Below are positions 17,196-25,158 of a stretch of 64,000 nucleotides of DNA, in pieces (the stretch's first letter is position 1; each line of letters starts with the position of its first letter). Position numbers and translations under genes: made by a program. The stretch comes from Candidatus Saccharimonadales bacterium (lineage in GTDB: Bacteria; Patescibacteriota; Saccharimonadia; Saccharimonadales; UBA4665). Under the pieces are notes generated by a model. It worked only from the letters and a program-made list of their open reading frames with translations, searched no databases and was not told where the DNA came from. The stretch is from positions 24,683-88,682 of the forward strand of contig JANWHZ010000045.1 in NCBI GenBank assembly GCA_025450135.1. Reading direction: 5' to 3'.

Positions 17196-17720
17196 TTACT
17201 TTTCTGCTTCTTCGTGACGGGCAGCAACTTCCGCCTGCTTAGCTTCAAGTTCTGCCCCTTCAGCGGCCTTTTCTTCAGCAGCTTCTTCTGCAGCCTGGGC
17301 AACTTCTTCCTTCAACTTTTCTTCTTCAGCTTCTGCTGCAGCATCATGGACAGCATTTACTGATTGGCGATCAAAGTCCAGACCGATCATGCGGGCAGCT
17401 TTACCAGTACGGTTGCGCATATATGTCAGGTACTTACGACGCACCTTGCTCCGCTTCGTCACTTCGACTTTTAAGACGAGTGGGCTGTGAAGTAGGAAGC
17501 TCTTTTCTACACCGATACCGCTCGCGATGCGACGGACAATAATGCTGCTTGTTTGGCTTCCCTTTTTGCTCGTACGAATTACCAGACCTTGAAAAACCTG
17601 CACACGCTCTTTGCTACCTTCACGAATCCGCTGATGCACGCGCACCGTGTCGCCAGTCCGCACGTCTACAACGGCCGACTTCTTGAAAGAATCAGAAATA
17701 GTTTGTGTCACACTTTGCAT
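17196..17720 (-). CDS. rplS: Ribosomal protein bL19 with an acidic C-terminal extension
   Basis: Large-subunit protein at the 30S-50S interface. Residues 1-115 are a normal L19 (DTVRVHQRIREGSKERVQVF, GIGVEKSFLLHSP, VRRKYLTYMRNRTGKAARM). The last 60 residues are an Ala/Glu/Lys-rich, strongly acidic helical tail absent from standard L19 (115 aa). The tail is in frame and uses ordinary codons, so it is unlikely to be an artefact. A strong terminator follows. It starts about 75 bp after the downstream ATP-grasp gene, with GGATG before the ATG. Confidence 0.94.
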   Translation of the reverse strand: MQSVTQTISDSFKKSAVVDVRTGDTVRVHQRIREGSKERVQVFQGLVIRTSKKGSQTSSIIVRRIASGIGVEKSFLLHSPLVLKVEVTKRSKVRRKYLTYMRNRTGKAARMIGLDFDRQSVNAVHDAAAEAEEEKLKEEVAQAAEEAAEEKAAEGAELEAKQAEVAARHEEAEK

Positions 17721-17793
17721 ATCTCATACATCCTACAGCATTTCACCTCTGGAAGCAAGTGTACCCGTTCAGACCAATCAAGTCGTACGTAAC

Positions 17794-19071
17794 CTAAGGC
17801 CGCCTGACCTTAAAATGGATAAGCTCGCGCAGCTTGGCGGCGTCGGCTTCGACTTTCTCTTTGTTTATATTGCTAAGGAACGCTACGGCTAGAGCATCGC
17901 CACCTTTATCAGCAAAAAGAGCACGATCCCCAGGATTAACATTCACTTTAAGGGAAATGACGCTTTCTAGTCGGCGGGCTGCTTCTACCCCCTCAACCAC
18001 TTCGACCACACCTTCAGCTTCAGCAAAAATATCTTCGCTGCGAGCATGGCTTACTATTTTTATAGGCATTTCAGGTTCCAGATTAATACGGTTTATTAGA
18101 TCATTGTAGTGGTGCTCTATACCGAACGCCTCATGGTACAGCTTCTCACGTCTTCCGCCGATACGCGCCCCTAGTTCGATAACCTTCCAACCATCTTTGG
18201 TATGAAATAACTCGATATGCACGGTAGTTGCACGAAGCCCTAGGGCACGAACAGCTGACCGAGCAGCCTGGAAGCCTTTCTGCGTCTCGTCTTCCGACAG
18301 ATCGACAGGCAGAATACAGGTATGACCATAGAAGCCCGGCTGACCTAGTGAAGCGGCAGTAATAACTTGCACCAGTGGCAAACAACGAATGATCCCGTCA
18401 TATGAGACATAAACATCCGTTGAGTACATGTCACCTTGCATCATTTCCTCTATAAGCAGTACCGGCTTAGCCGCACGCCGCCAGTGACTATATACTTTAT
18501 CGATAATGCCAAACGTCTCGTTTAGGCACCTGGCAAGTTCATCTTTCGTGTTGCAGCGGGTCACAAGAAACGACGACCACAGGCTACCTGGTTTGACGAT
18601 CACCGGAAAAGTAAGATCTTTTGTGACTTCTTCCCACCTCAAGAGGTCATCCTGTTGCACGAGCCGATATTCAGGGACAAGGTCTGGATCATACGATTTA
18701 AGTCGGTCACGCATGAGAGGCTTTTCACTTGACCAAAGCAACGATGATTCAGTCGGTGCGTAAACGTACGGCACAAATGGTATGAGCTGGCGAAGATGAT
18801 ATATAGAATCCTCATACCGAGTAGTAACAAGTAGAATTCGGTCCAAAAGAGGTAGCAGGGTTCTCTCCAGCTCGTCCGGATTATCGAAGTCTGCCACGAC
18901 TTCTTCGAACAAACCGGTAGTATCGACAGGCCGGTCAGGATAGTCAAGAAAACCGCGGTGCACAAGAACTATCCCTTTCAACGGCCGGCCAAGTTTTTTA
19001 CTGAGTAAATGTGTCGCGTTGACGAGCCCTGGCTCTACTATGTCGACTGACAAGACAATATCTTTTTCCAT
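17794..19071 (-). CDS. ATP-grasp ligase, second tandem copy
   Basis: ATP-grasp carboxylate-amine/thiol ligase-like protein (425 aa) of unknown substrate. An N-terminal Rossmann-like pre-grasp region (1-110) precedes the ATP-grasp fold: FPVIVKPGSLWSS near 170 supplies the ATP lysine, LLIEEMMQGDMYSTD near 222 the adenine strand, and DGWKVIELGARIGG near 310 the Mg-binding Glu. A C-terminal beta domain follows. It is a clear paralog of the preceding gene along its whole length and starts 22 bp after it, so the two form one operon. Neighbours (rplS, rnhB) give no pathway hint. No signal peptide. Confidence 0.82.
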   Translation of the reverse strand: MEKDIVLSVDIVEPGLVNATHLLSKKLGRPLKGIVLVHRGFLDYPDRPVDTTGLFEEVVADFDNPDELERTLLPLLDRILLVTTRYEDSIYHLRQLIPFVPYVYAPTESSLLWSSEKPLMRDRLKSYDPDLVPEYRLVQQDDLLRWEEVTKDLTFPVIVKPGSLWSSFLVTRCNTKDELARCLNETFGIIDKVYSHWRRAAKPVLLIEEMMQGDMYSTDVYVSYDGIIRCLPLVQVITAASLGQPGFYGHTCILPVDLSEDETQKGFQAARSAVRALGLRATTVHIELFHTKDGWKVIELGARIGGRREKLYHEAFGIEHHYNDLINRINLEPEMPIKIVSHARSEDIFAEAEGVVEVVEGVEAARRLESVISLKVNVNPGDRALFADKGGDALAVAFLSNINKEKVEADAAKLRELIHFKVRRP

Positions 19072-19093
19072 ATGCTGGTGTCTAGTTCATTCC

Positions 19094-20446
19094 CTATGCC
19101 GCTACTTGCAATGTTCGGCCTTGGTCGATACTCGCTGTTGGCTTTTGCTCGTGTGCTCGTATGTGGATCTTAATACCGGCCCGCGTCGCAGATACGTCTT
19201 TACGCAAAGCATCAACATCCAGACCACATAGCACACCTTGCACAGCAACTGAACCGCCTTCAGTAATTGGCAAAACGTGATCGCCTGGTTTCACAAACTC
19301 ATTGATTGTATACGTTGCTGGGTTATGTCTCGCTTCAGTAATACCCTCGATTGACACAATTTCACCTTCGACTTCCGGATAAACCTTAAATACCATACTA
19401 TGCGTACGGCGACCAGCGCTTAACTGCGGCTCTAATCCGATTTTAAGTAACAGCTCGTTGAGTGCGTGATCTACACCATATGATGCCTCGTAGACTTCCT
19501 GGCGAAGTGCGCCCGGACGTGCAGCAAGCTCAATTACTTTCCAACCGTCAGCGGTCTTATATAGCTCAATATGCGCCACGCTCGACCGCAAGCCGACGGC
19601 ATGAATTGCCGCTTGGGCGACCTGCTTACCGGCCCGATCCTCTTCTTCAGTTAGCTCATGGTACGTCTCAGTCTGGTATATGTAAAAGCCAGGCAGGCCT
19701 ACGTGATAGGCCGACTTGCTCCTTAGTAGGGGCAGCAACCAAACCTGACCCGACTGGCTGGCATAACCATCAATAGAATACAAATCACCTTCCATGAATT
19801 CCTCAACCAGTATTCCCGGTTTGCCATTACCCCGATTACGCTTATAGGTATCTTCGAGGGCCGCGAAGCTATCGCGTAATGCTCGGCCAAGCTCTTGCTT
19901 TGTATGCACTTTGGTGACCAAAGTGGAGTCAGACAAGCCAGTCGGCTTTACCATCATGGGGAATGTAAGGCTTTCTATGACCGTATCTATTTGTTTTTCG
20001 CTTGCATCAGCTACTGTAAGTAGCTTTGGAACAAGCCGAGGGTCATACGCACCCATAATCTCGCGCATTTTGCCTTTGTGTGTCGCCCATTCTATGGAAC
20101 GCTCGCTTGGGCCAAGTACATACGGCACATGAGGCAGTACCCGCTGAAAATCCATTTGGCTGCTTTCACCGCCGCAGGTTACAACGAGTAATTCGTGCTC
20201 AAATCGTTTAACGGTAGCACGCAGTTCTGCATCATTGGAAAATTCGCATATTACTTCTTCAAATTCACCTGAGGTATCTGGGAGATTCTGACCCGCCTCT
20301 TTGAGTCTCTTGTCGATGAGCATAATACCGCGGAGCGGCCGGCCGAGATATTCAGCGAGCCTATGGACTGCACGGCCATACTCTTCATAGTAATCATTCA
20401 CGAGCACGATAACATTCTTTGACGAGTCGTCAGCTAAGTTGTACAT
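19094..20446 (-). CDS. ATP-grasp ligase, first tandem copy
   Basis: ATP-grasp superfamily protein (450 aa), paralogous to the next gene. Aligned landmarks are FPMMVKPTGLSDS near residue 174, ILVEEFMEGDLYSIDGY near 229, LPGFYIYQTE near 258, and DGWKVIELAARPG near 320, where the last two acidic/Asn positions normally bind Mg-ATP. Carboxylate-amine ligases (peptide, amino-acid or carnosine-synthase-like) of this family join an acylphosphate to an amine. The substrate is unknown. The upstream 377 bp carry a promoter, a terminator hairpin and an inverted repeat, which suggests regulated expression. Confidence 0.82.
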   Translation of the reverse strand: MYNLADDSSKNVIVLVNDYYEEYGRAVHRLAEYLGRPLRGIMLIDKRLKEAGQNLPDTSGEFEEVICEFSNDAELRATVKRFEHELLVVTCGGESSQMDFQRVLPHVPYVLGPSERSIEWATHKGKMREIMGAYDPRLVPKLLTVADASEKQIDTVIESLTFPMMVKPTGLSDSTLVTKVHTKQELGRALRDSFAALEDTYKRNRGNGKPGILVEEFMEGDLYSIDGYASQSGQVWLLPLLRSKSAYHVGLPGFYIYQTETYHELTEEEDRAGKQVAQAAIHAVGLRSSVAHIELYKTADGWKVIELAARPGALRQEVYEASYGVDHALNELLLKIGLEPQLSAGRRTHSMVFKVYPEVEGEIVSIEGITEARHNPATYTINEFVKPGDHVLPITEGGSVAVQGVLCGLDVDALRKDVSATRAGIKIHIRAHEQKPTASIDQGRTLQVAA

Positions 20447-20510
20447 GGATTTGCAAATGGACGGCCTTTCTTTCGCCCGAGTTTAGCCAATTCTTGAGTG
20501 GGCCAGAGCA

Positions 20511-20537
20511 TATAGTCGAACCATACGGTTCGTTATA
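20511..20537 (-). repeat. Inverted repeat upstream of the ATP-grasp genes
   Basis: CGAACC / GGTTCG with a 4-nt loop, extended by TATA on both sides across a small internal loop. It is flanked further out by GGCC copies at 20501-20504 and 20538-20541, and GGGTC can pair with GGCCC. It could be an RNA stem in the leader or a protein operator, 65 bp before the start codon. Confidence 0.5.
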
Positions 20538-20564
20538 GGCCGACCCTTAGATATCTCATGGGAT

Positions 20565-20598
20565 GAAAAAATAACCCGATACACCGATGTACCCGGTT
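20565..20598 (-). terminator. Intrinsic terminator or attenuator in the ATP-grasp leader
   Basis: AACCGGGTACA and TGTATCGGGTT pair over 11 positions (one mismatch, one G-U) around a TCGG tetraloop and run into TTATTTTTT on the minus strand. It lies about 110 nt downstream of the promoter and 120 nt before the first ATP-grasp gene. Confidence 0.7.
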
Positions 20599-20707
20599 GA
20601 AGTGTTATCTACGGATCGAAGCCGCATCAATAAGTCTCTTTCGCCTACATTTGCCAACAATAAGTAACTAGCATAGGTGCTATAAATATCGCTGACCCAC
20701 ATGGATT
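20566..20707 (-). ncRNA. Candidate small RNA of about 140 nt
   Basis: Bounded by a near-consensus promoter and an intrinsic terminator on the minus strand. It contains no ORF of note. A small CGG/CCG hairpin with loop CTTCGAT lies in its middle. It may be an independent small RNA or a prematurely terminated leader of the ATP-grasp operon. It does not match the tmRNA, SRP RNA, RNase P or 6S features I know. Confidence 0.4.
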
Positions 20708-20713
20708 CTTCCT

Positions 20714-20742
20714 ATTATACGTCAAGCTTACGCTTCTTGCAA
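20714..20742 (-). promoter_or_regulatory. Promoter upstream of the ATP-grasp pair
   Basis: TTGCAA (20737-20742), 17-nt spacer, perfect TATAAT (20714-20719). The predicted start is near 20707. Confidence 0.75.
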
Positions 20743-20823
20743 GAGAGCCATGGGCATTAACAAGGGTGGATAACCACTAGGTAGCCTAGCGCTGCAACTA
20801 TAATCGACAGCTATTTAGCCTTA

Positions 20824-22443
20824 TCAACCGACGACGCGGGCAATTTCCTCTAGGGTCGTTTCACCGCGTAATACTTTTAACACCCCGTCCTGCTGCATAG
20901 TGAGCATGCCACCTCGTATTGCCGCTGCCTCAATCGACACGCTCGAAACAACACCCGTTTTGCCGTCGAGTACATTCCGTAGCTCATCACTCATTGTTAG
21001 TTGCTCGCGGATCACGAGCTGTCCGCGGTAGCCATAAGGATTTTCTGTCGACAAGCCAGGCTTATATAGCAGTATGTTGTCTAAGCCCGGACGATCTACT
21101 CCATCCGGCAGCGTATCAATAACAGACTGCAAATACGCCCGCGTAGCATCATCCGGCTGATATGGCTGCTTCGTCGCATCATCAAGCCGTCGGGCGAGCC
21201 GTTGCGCCATAATTAACCGAATTGCTGATACAAACAGGGGGTTCTGACCAATCACATCCCCAAGACGAGTAAGCGCTGCGGCGGCACTACCTGCATGGAA
21301 CGTCGTGAGCACCAAATGGCCAGTTAATGCCGCCTGAAGCGCTGTGCGAGCTGTGTCGTTATCGCGAACTTCGCCGACCATGACAATATCCGGATCTAGA
21401 CGTAGTACTGCACGCAGTTTATCTGCAAAACTGGCGTCGTTACCACCTTCGCTGCTTCTTACAGATATCTGCGTAATTCCGGGAAATTGATATTCAACCG
21501 GATCTTCGATTGTAATAATCTTCCGCTCATCGTTATTCAGTGAATTCATTATGGAGTAGAGCGTCGTAGTCTTGCCGGAGCCTGTTGGGCCAACGACCAT
21601 GACAAGCCCACTCGGTTTAGCAATAATCGCATCGACTACCTTGTGCTCACTCTCAGATAAACCCAGTCGATCGAGCTGATACATCTCTGCCTGCATATTG
21701 AACAGGCGCATTACAATGTCCATGCCATTGATCGTTGGAACCGTTTCAAGACGCACATTGACATCAACCATTGTCCCATCGGCCATTTTTACCCTCTGAG
21801 CAATATGGCCTTGCTGTGCTTCATCAGCGGAGGTAGATACGTTGCCAGCACTCGCAATTGCACCGACAAGTACGCGGTATTTATCTAGGGCAACACGTGC
21901 CACAGGGTGCAGTACGCCATCAATACGGAAGCGGATTCGAACATCGCCCTCCTGGGTCTCAATGTGAATGTCAGACGCTTTCAAGCGATATGCTTGGGAA
22001 ACCAAGTAGGCAAGCATGTCATCGGCTCGAACTTGCGACAATGTTTCCGAGACTTGTGCCACAAGATCGGATGTCCCAGCCGTATTCAAGGCAATGTCTT
22101 GATACACCACTTTCTTCGGTGGATCGTACCGCATCATATATTCTCGATACCCGGTTTCAGAAATGATGGCGAAATTAACAATTTGATTCAAAAACCGGCG
22201 CTTGACCTCTACCATCGAAGTCTGAGGAGTAGTAGTTAAGATACCGAACAATATGTTGCTCTGGTCTGCCTGCAGAGGGACAAGCTTCAAGCGATAGAGG
22301 TCAGGCACGCTCAATAGATACTCAAACAGTTGTTTGTTCTGAACGAGCGACGTGTCAACGTAGTTCATTCCTAGGATACGGGCGCGGCGCAGAGTTGCCT
22401 GCTCTTGCTCCTGTCGCCCACGAGCAGCAGCATCATCTTGCAT
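20824..22443 (-). CDS. Type IV pilus assembly / type II secretion ATPase (PilB/GspE family)
   Basis: Hexameric ATPase that powers pilin polymerisation. An N-terminal MshEN-like region (1-110) precedes the N2 domain and the RecA-like core: GPTGSGKTTT near 286, an Asp box, Walker B VGEVRDNDTA near 357, and a His box TTFHAGSAA. The four-cysteine zinc motif common in PilB is not evident. The ATG at 22443 is chosen because similarity begins there and TATACT lies 8 nt upstream without a ribosome-binding site; the frame extends 37 codons further but overlaps the divergent gene. No pilC, pilT or pilin genes are nearby. About 539 aa. Confidence 0.92.
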   Translation of the reverse strand: MQDDAAARGRQEQEQATLRRARILGMNYVDTSLVQNKQLFEYLLSVPDLYRLKLVPLQADQSNILFGILTTTPQTSMVEVKRRFLNQIVNFAIISETGYREYMMRYDPPKKVVYQDIALNTAGTSDLVAQVSETLSQVRADDMLAYLVSQAYRLKASDIHIETQEGDVRIRFRIDGVLHPVARVALDKYRVLVGAIASAGNVSTSADEAQQGHIAQRVKMADGTMVDVNVRLETVPTINGMDIVMRLFNMQAEMYQLDRLGLSESEHKVVDAIIAKPSGLVMVVGPTGSGKTTTLYSIMNSLNNDERKIITIEDPVEYQFPGITQISVRSSEGGNDASFADKLRAVLRLDPDIVMVGEVRDNDTARTALQAALTGHLVLTTFHAGSAAAALTRLGDVIGQNPLFVSAIRLIMAQRLARRLDDATKQPYQPDDATRAYLQSVIDTLPDGVDRPGLDNILLYKPGLSTENPYGYRGQLVIREQLTMSDELRNVLDGKTGVVSSVSIEAAAIRGGMLTMQQDGVLKVLRGETTLEEIARVVG

Positions 22444-22451
22444 ATGGTTAT

Positions 22452-22457
22452 AGTATA
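22452..22457 (-). promoter_or_regulatory. Leaderless -10 box of the PilB-like gene
   Basis: TATACT ends 8 nt before the ATG at 22443. No Shine-Dalgarno is present between them. Confidence 0.55.
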
Positions 22458-22488
22458 AGACAATCCATGGCAACAAGGCTAGACACTC

Positions 22489-23028
22489 ATGCTTGACGAA
22501 AAATATACTTACTACCAACATAGAGCCATGCCCCATATAGCATTGGTTGCCCATAATATCCGCAGCTGTCTCAATGTTGGGTCGTTACTACGTACCGCCG
22601 ATGGTTTGGGGATCTCACACGTCTACTTGACCGGGTACACACCATACCCATTGGCTGATAATGACCAGCGCCTGCCGCATCTAGCCCGCCAGATCGCAAA
22701 CCGCATTAACAAGAGCGCGCTCGGAGCAGAGCATATGGTGCCTTGGTCGCACGAGGAAAATGTCGATCACGTAGTCAACCGGCTCCGCACAGAAGGCTAT
22801 ACTATTGCTGCTCTAGAGCAGACCGAACAATCAGTCCCGCTTAACCAGTTCAATACGGATCAGCCTATTGCGTTAATTGTCGGTCGAGAAGTGGAAGGCG
22901 TGGAGCCAGCCGTGCTCGCACTCTGCGATCAAATTATCGAGATACCGATGCATGGGCAGAAGGAATCATTTAATGTCAGCATCGCTGCGGCGATCGCGTT
23001 ATATCACCTTTCATCGAGATTGTCATAA
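22489..23028 (+). CDS. SpoU/TrmH-family RNA 2'-O-methyltransferase
   Basis: SPOUT methyltransferase that modifies a ribose in tRNA or rRNA. Motif 1 is NIRSCLNVGSLLRTADG (residues 25-41), motif 2 IALIVGREVEGV near 127, motif 3 EIPMHGQKESFNVSIAAAIA near 148-167. It is a minimal 179-aa form with no N-terminal RNA-binding domain. A start at the second Met (residue 14) is also possible, because similarity begins there. It diverges from the PilB-like gene and overlaps the next convergent gene by 25 bp at the 3' ends. Confidence 0.9.
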   Translation: MLDEKYTYYQHRAMPHIALVAHNIRSCLNVGSLLRTADGLGISHVYLTGYTPYPLADNDQRLPHLARQIANRINKSALGAEHMVPWSHEENVDHVVNRLRTEGYTIAALEQTEQSVPLNQFNTDQPIALIVGREVEGVEPAVLALCDQIIEIPMHGQKESFNVSIAAAIALYHLSSRLS

Positions 23029-23468
23029 AAATCGGCTAGGCTTAACCGAATGGAATGGATTATCCGAGAGCTTAGGTACAGTTCGCTGCTTAGTCGCTCA
23101 TGTTCGTTCACAAGGGGCTGCTCAGGGTGATATTGGAAATGCACCGAGGGACAACGACCAATCCCAAATTCATGCTTGTAGTACGAGGTGACCGGTTCAG
23201 CTGTATCGCGATCAGAACACGATACTGACGATCCAAGTAGTTGATAGAAGCCGGGAAGCGCCTGCCAGTCATATTCATGCCATTGATAGACCTTCGCCCA
23301 TGGCATACCGGCATTCGTATGCGTGATACGCAGCCACCACCTTATTAAATTTTGACGCCAACCAGTGGCCAAGAATATGCTGTTGCCTTCACTCACATCC
23401 GCTAAGTTGAGTACCGTTAATTGCTCTGATCGCTCTAACGCTTCGGCAGACTGTTCAATCAGTGTCAA
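23004..23468 (-). CDS. Hypothetical protein
   Basis: An unrecognised soluble protein of about 154 aa, rich in Trp, Tyr and His (WRQNLIRWWLRITHTNAG, then VYQWHEYDWQALPGFYQLLG), with no membrane segment and no motif I can name. The frame is open up to a GTG at 23540, but that would overlap the upstream gene by 86 nt; the TTG at 23468 gives a short overlap and is preferred. It is read directly after the 172-aa gene, probably in the same transcript, and its tail overlaps the end of the methyltransferase gene on the other strand. Confidence 0.5.
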   Translation of the reverse strand: MTLIEQSAEALERSEQLTVLNLADVSEGNSIFLATGWRQNLIRWWLRITHTNAGMPWAKVYQWHEYDWQALPGFYQLLGSSVSCSDRDTAEPVTSYYKHEFGIGRCPSVHFQYHPEQPLVNEHERLSSELYLSSRIIHSIRLSLADFYDNLDER

Positions 23469-23973
23469 ACTCTTCGTGGGGCGGTGGAAAGGTAGCTGGG
23501 AGCTCCTCCGGGGGCTCCCATACACTTGTAATTCGAGCACCTAAATAGGGAGCAAGTGCAGCACGCTCGCCACCACTGTCGCTTTCTTCACCATAATCGA
23601 CAACAAGCCAATCGTCGCATACAATTTGCCCAACTAAGACATTGCTTTCCCGCGTACCCGCCAGTGTGCATATATGTGAGTCTACCGAGCAGCCCACCAA
23701 GCGTAAGGTCGTGTCGCCAACGGCAACCCAGGCATAGTGCGGGTTGCATATTGTAGCATCGTAACGGCTCAGCCACACCTCAGGGGTGCCCGCTGCACTT
23801 GGGCGTTTGATTCTAGCGCGAAGCAATCCAGTCTCTTCATCACGTAAGTACCCAATGTACAACACACCGTCTTCACCGTACGTGCTGAGGTCAGTTCCCC
23901 TAGCCCAGCCCGAGACAGGCAATATGTCTTCTGGCCTGCTTGGTCGCTCGTAACGTGGCCCAGACTTGCGCAT
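23455..23973 (-). CDS. Hypothetical protein
   Basis: An unrecognised 172-aa protein, predicted beta-rich (GVLYIGYLRDEETGLLRARI, AWVAVGDTTLRLVGC, VLVGQIVCDDWLVVDYG) with an acidic, Pro-rich C-terminus. No signal peptide or membrane segment. TATCAT with a TGC extension ends 8 nt before the ATG, so it is probably leaderless. It appears to form an operon with the following unknown gene. Confidence 0.6.
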   Translation of the reverse strand: MRKSGPRYERPSRPEDILPVSGWARGTDLSTYGEDGVLYIGYLRDEETGLLRARIKRPSAAGTPEVWLSRYDATICNPHYAWVAVGDTTLRLVGCSVDSHICTLAGTRESNVLVGQIVCDDWLVVDYGEESDSGGERAALAPYLGARITSVWEPPEELPATFPPPHEEFDTD

Positions 23974-24067
23974 ATAGTCTAATGATAGCAGGGTGTCTGC
24001 CCTTGAATCCGTAAAATTTCCATCACAAGCACTATGGTATACTTCAGATAGCTACTAAGACAAAAAC

Positions 24068-25024
24068 ATGACTTTGGCAAAATCCAAACCAAAACGTCCT
24101 AGCCTTGACCATCGTAAGCGGCACGGGAACCACCATCGGCATAGCCGTGACTACGTGAAGACCTACTGGCCGTATTTGCCCATTATCACCATTCTGGTTG
24201 GCGGCCTAGTTATAGGAGATTGGCTCAGCGGAGTCAACAAGAATGTCCTGGGCTATGCGACCGACATGAGCGTTGCCAGCCTGCTTGACGACACAAACCA
24301 GCAGCGAACAAACAATGATCTAGCTAGCCTCAATCTCAACGATAAATTGGACCAGGCCGCTCAAGCAAAAGCCGACGACATGGCAGCCCGAGATTACTGG
24401 TCGCACGATACACCAGATGGCCAAACACCGTGGACGTTTATTACTGCAGCAGGCTACAATTACCAGACTGCCGGCGAGAACTTGGCATATGGTTTTACCA
24501 CGGCCGATGGCACAATCACCGGGTGGATGAATAGCCCGGAACACCGTGCCAATATCTTAAATAGTTCCTATCACGACGTAGGTTTTGGTATCGCCAATAT
24601 CGCAAATTATCAAAACAATGGTCCGGAAACGTTAATCGTGGCCATGTACGGCTCTCTGCCCGGCGCCTCACAGGCATCAAGACCACTATCTGAGACAGTG
24701 GCGCCGGTTATAGCGACATTGCGGCCCGCTGCGAGCGCACCGGCAAGTACGACCACCGAGAAACAAAATACTGTCGAGCCAAGCACACAGCACATCACGC
24801 AGCTTGAACTTGTTTCTAGTAATACTCCATTTAGCACGTTAGCCCTAGCATTACTTGGATTTAGCGCTTGCGCATTCATTGTCGTTCGCCATAGCTTGGC
24901 ATGGCGCAAAATGCTTGTAAAAGGTGAGCGTTTCGTGCTCCATCACACGCTGCTCGACGTTATAGCTATAACTATCGTCTCCGCCGTACTTGCCGTGAGC
25001 CACACTGCTGGGCTTATTCGCTAG
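24068..25024 (+). CDS. CAP/SCP-domain membrane protein
   Basis: Membrane-anchored protein with a CAP (cysteine-rich secretory / allergen V5 / PR-1, YkwD-like) domain outside. A His/Lys/Arg-rich cytoplasmic head (1-35) precedes a membrane segment (about 37-55). The CAP domain (about 75-200) has DDMAARDYWSHDTPDGQTP, then AGENLAYG and WMNSPEHRANILN, which supply the typical His/Glu cavity residues. A Ser/Thr/Ala linker follows, then two membrane segments (about 257-280, 296-315). A binding or hydrolytic role at the surface is likely; the ligand is unknown. TATACT at 24034-24039 may be its -10. 318 aa. Confidence 0.85.
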   Translation: MTLAKSKPKRPSLDHRKRHGNHHRHSRDYVKTYWPYLPIITILVGGLVIGDWLSGVNKNVLGYATDMSVASLLDDTNQQRTNNDLASLNLNDKLDQAAQAKADDMAARDYWSHDTPDGQTPWTFITAAGYNYQTAGENLAYGFTTADGTITGWMNSPEHRANILNSSYHDVGFGIANIANYQNNGPETLIVAMYGSLPGASQASRPLSETVAPVIATLRPAASAPASTTTEKQNTVEPSTQHITQLELVSSNTPFSTLALALLGFSACAFIVVRHSLAWRKMLVKGERFVLHHTLLDVIAITIVSAVLAVSHTAGLIR

Positions 25025-25158
25025 ACCACAAGTGCTCAATTGGCAGCTCCGCGCAAATGCAAGTTGAGCCAACCAGTCTCCTACTAGATCCCTTCAGCCC
25101 ATCCGGCAGTCTAGATGTAGAAACGCTACTAAGAAGATTGCAGCAAGATGAGTAATAG

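Larger units (their letters stand above)
20447..20823. other. Structured leader region upstream of the ATP-grasp pair
   Basis: A 377-bp gap between the PilB-like ATPase gene and the first ATP-grasp gene, with no credible ORF. On the minus strand it contains in order a strong promoter (20714-20742), about 100 nt of leader, an intrinsic terminator (20565-20598), and an inverted repeat (20511-20537). No known riboswitch consensus was recognised. Confidence 0.7.

Noticed and set aside
16534..17720. Horizontal transfer at the rplS tail
   Set aside because: The acidic extension has the same codon choices as the rest of the gene and no flanking repeats; it looks like lineage-specific extension.
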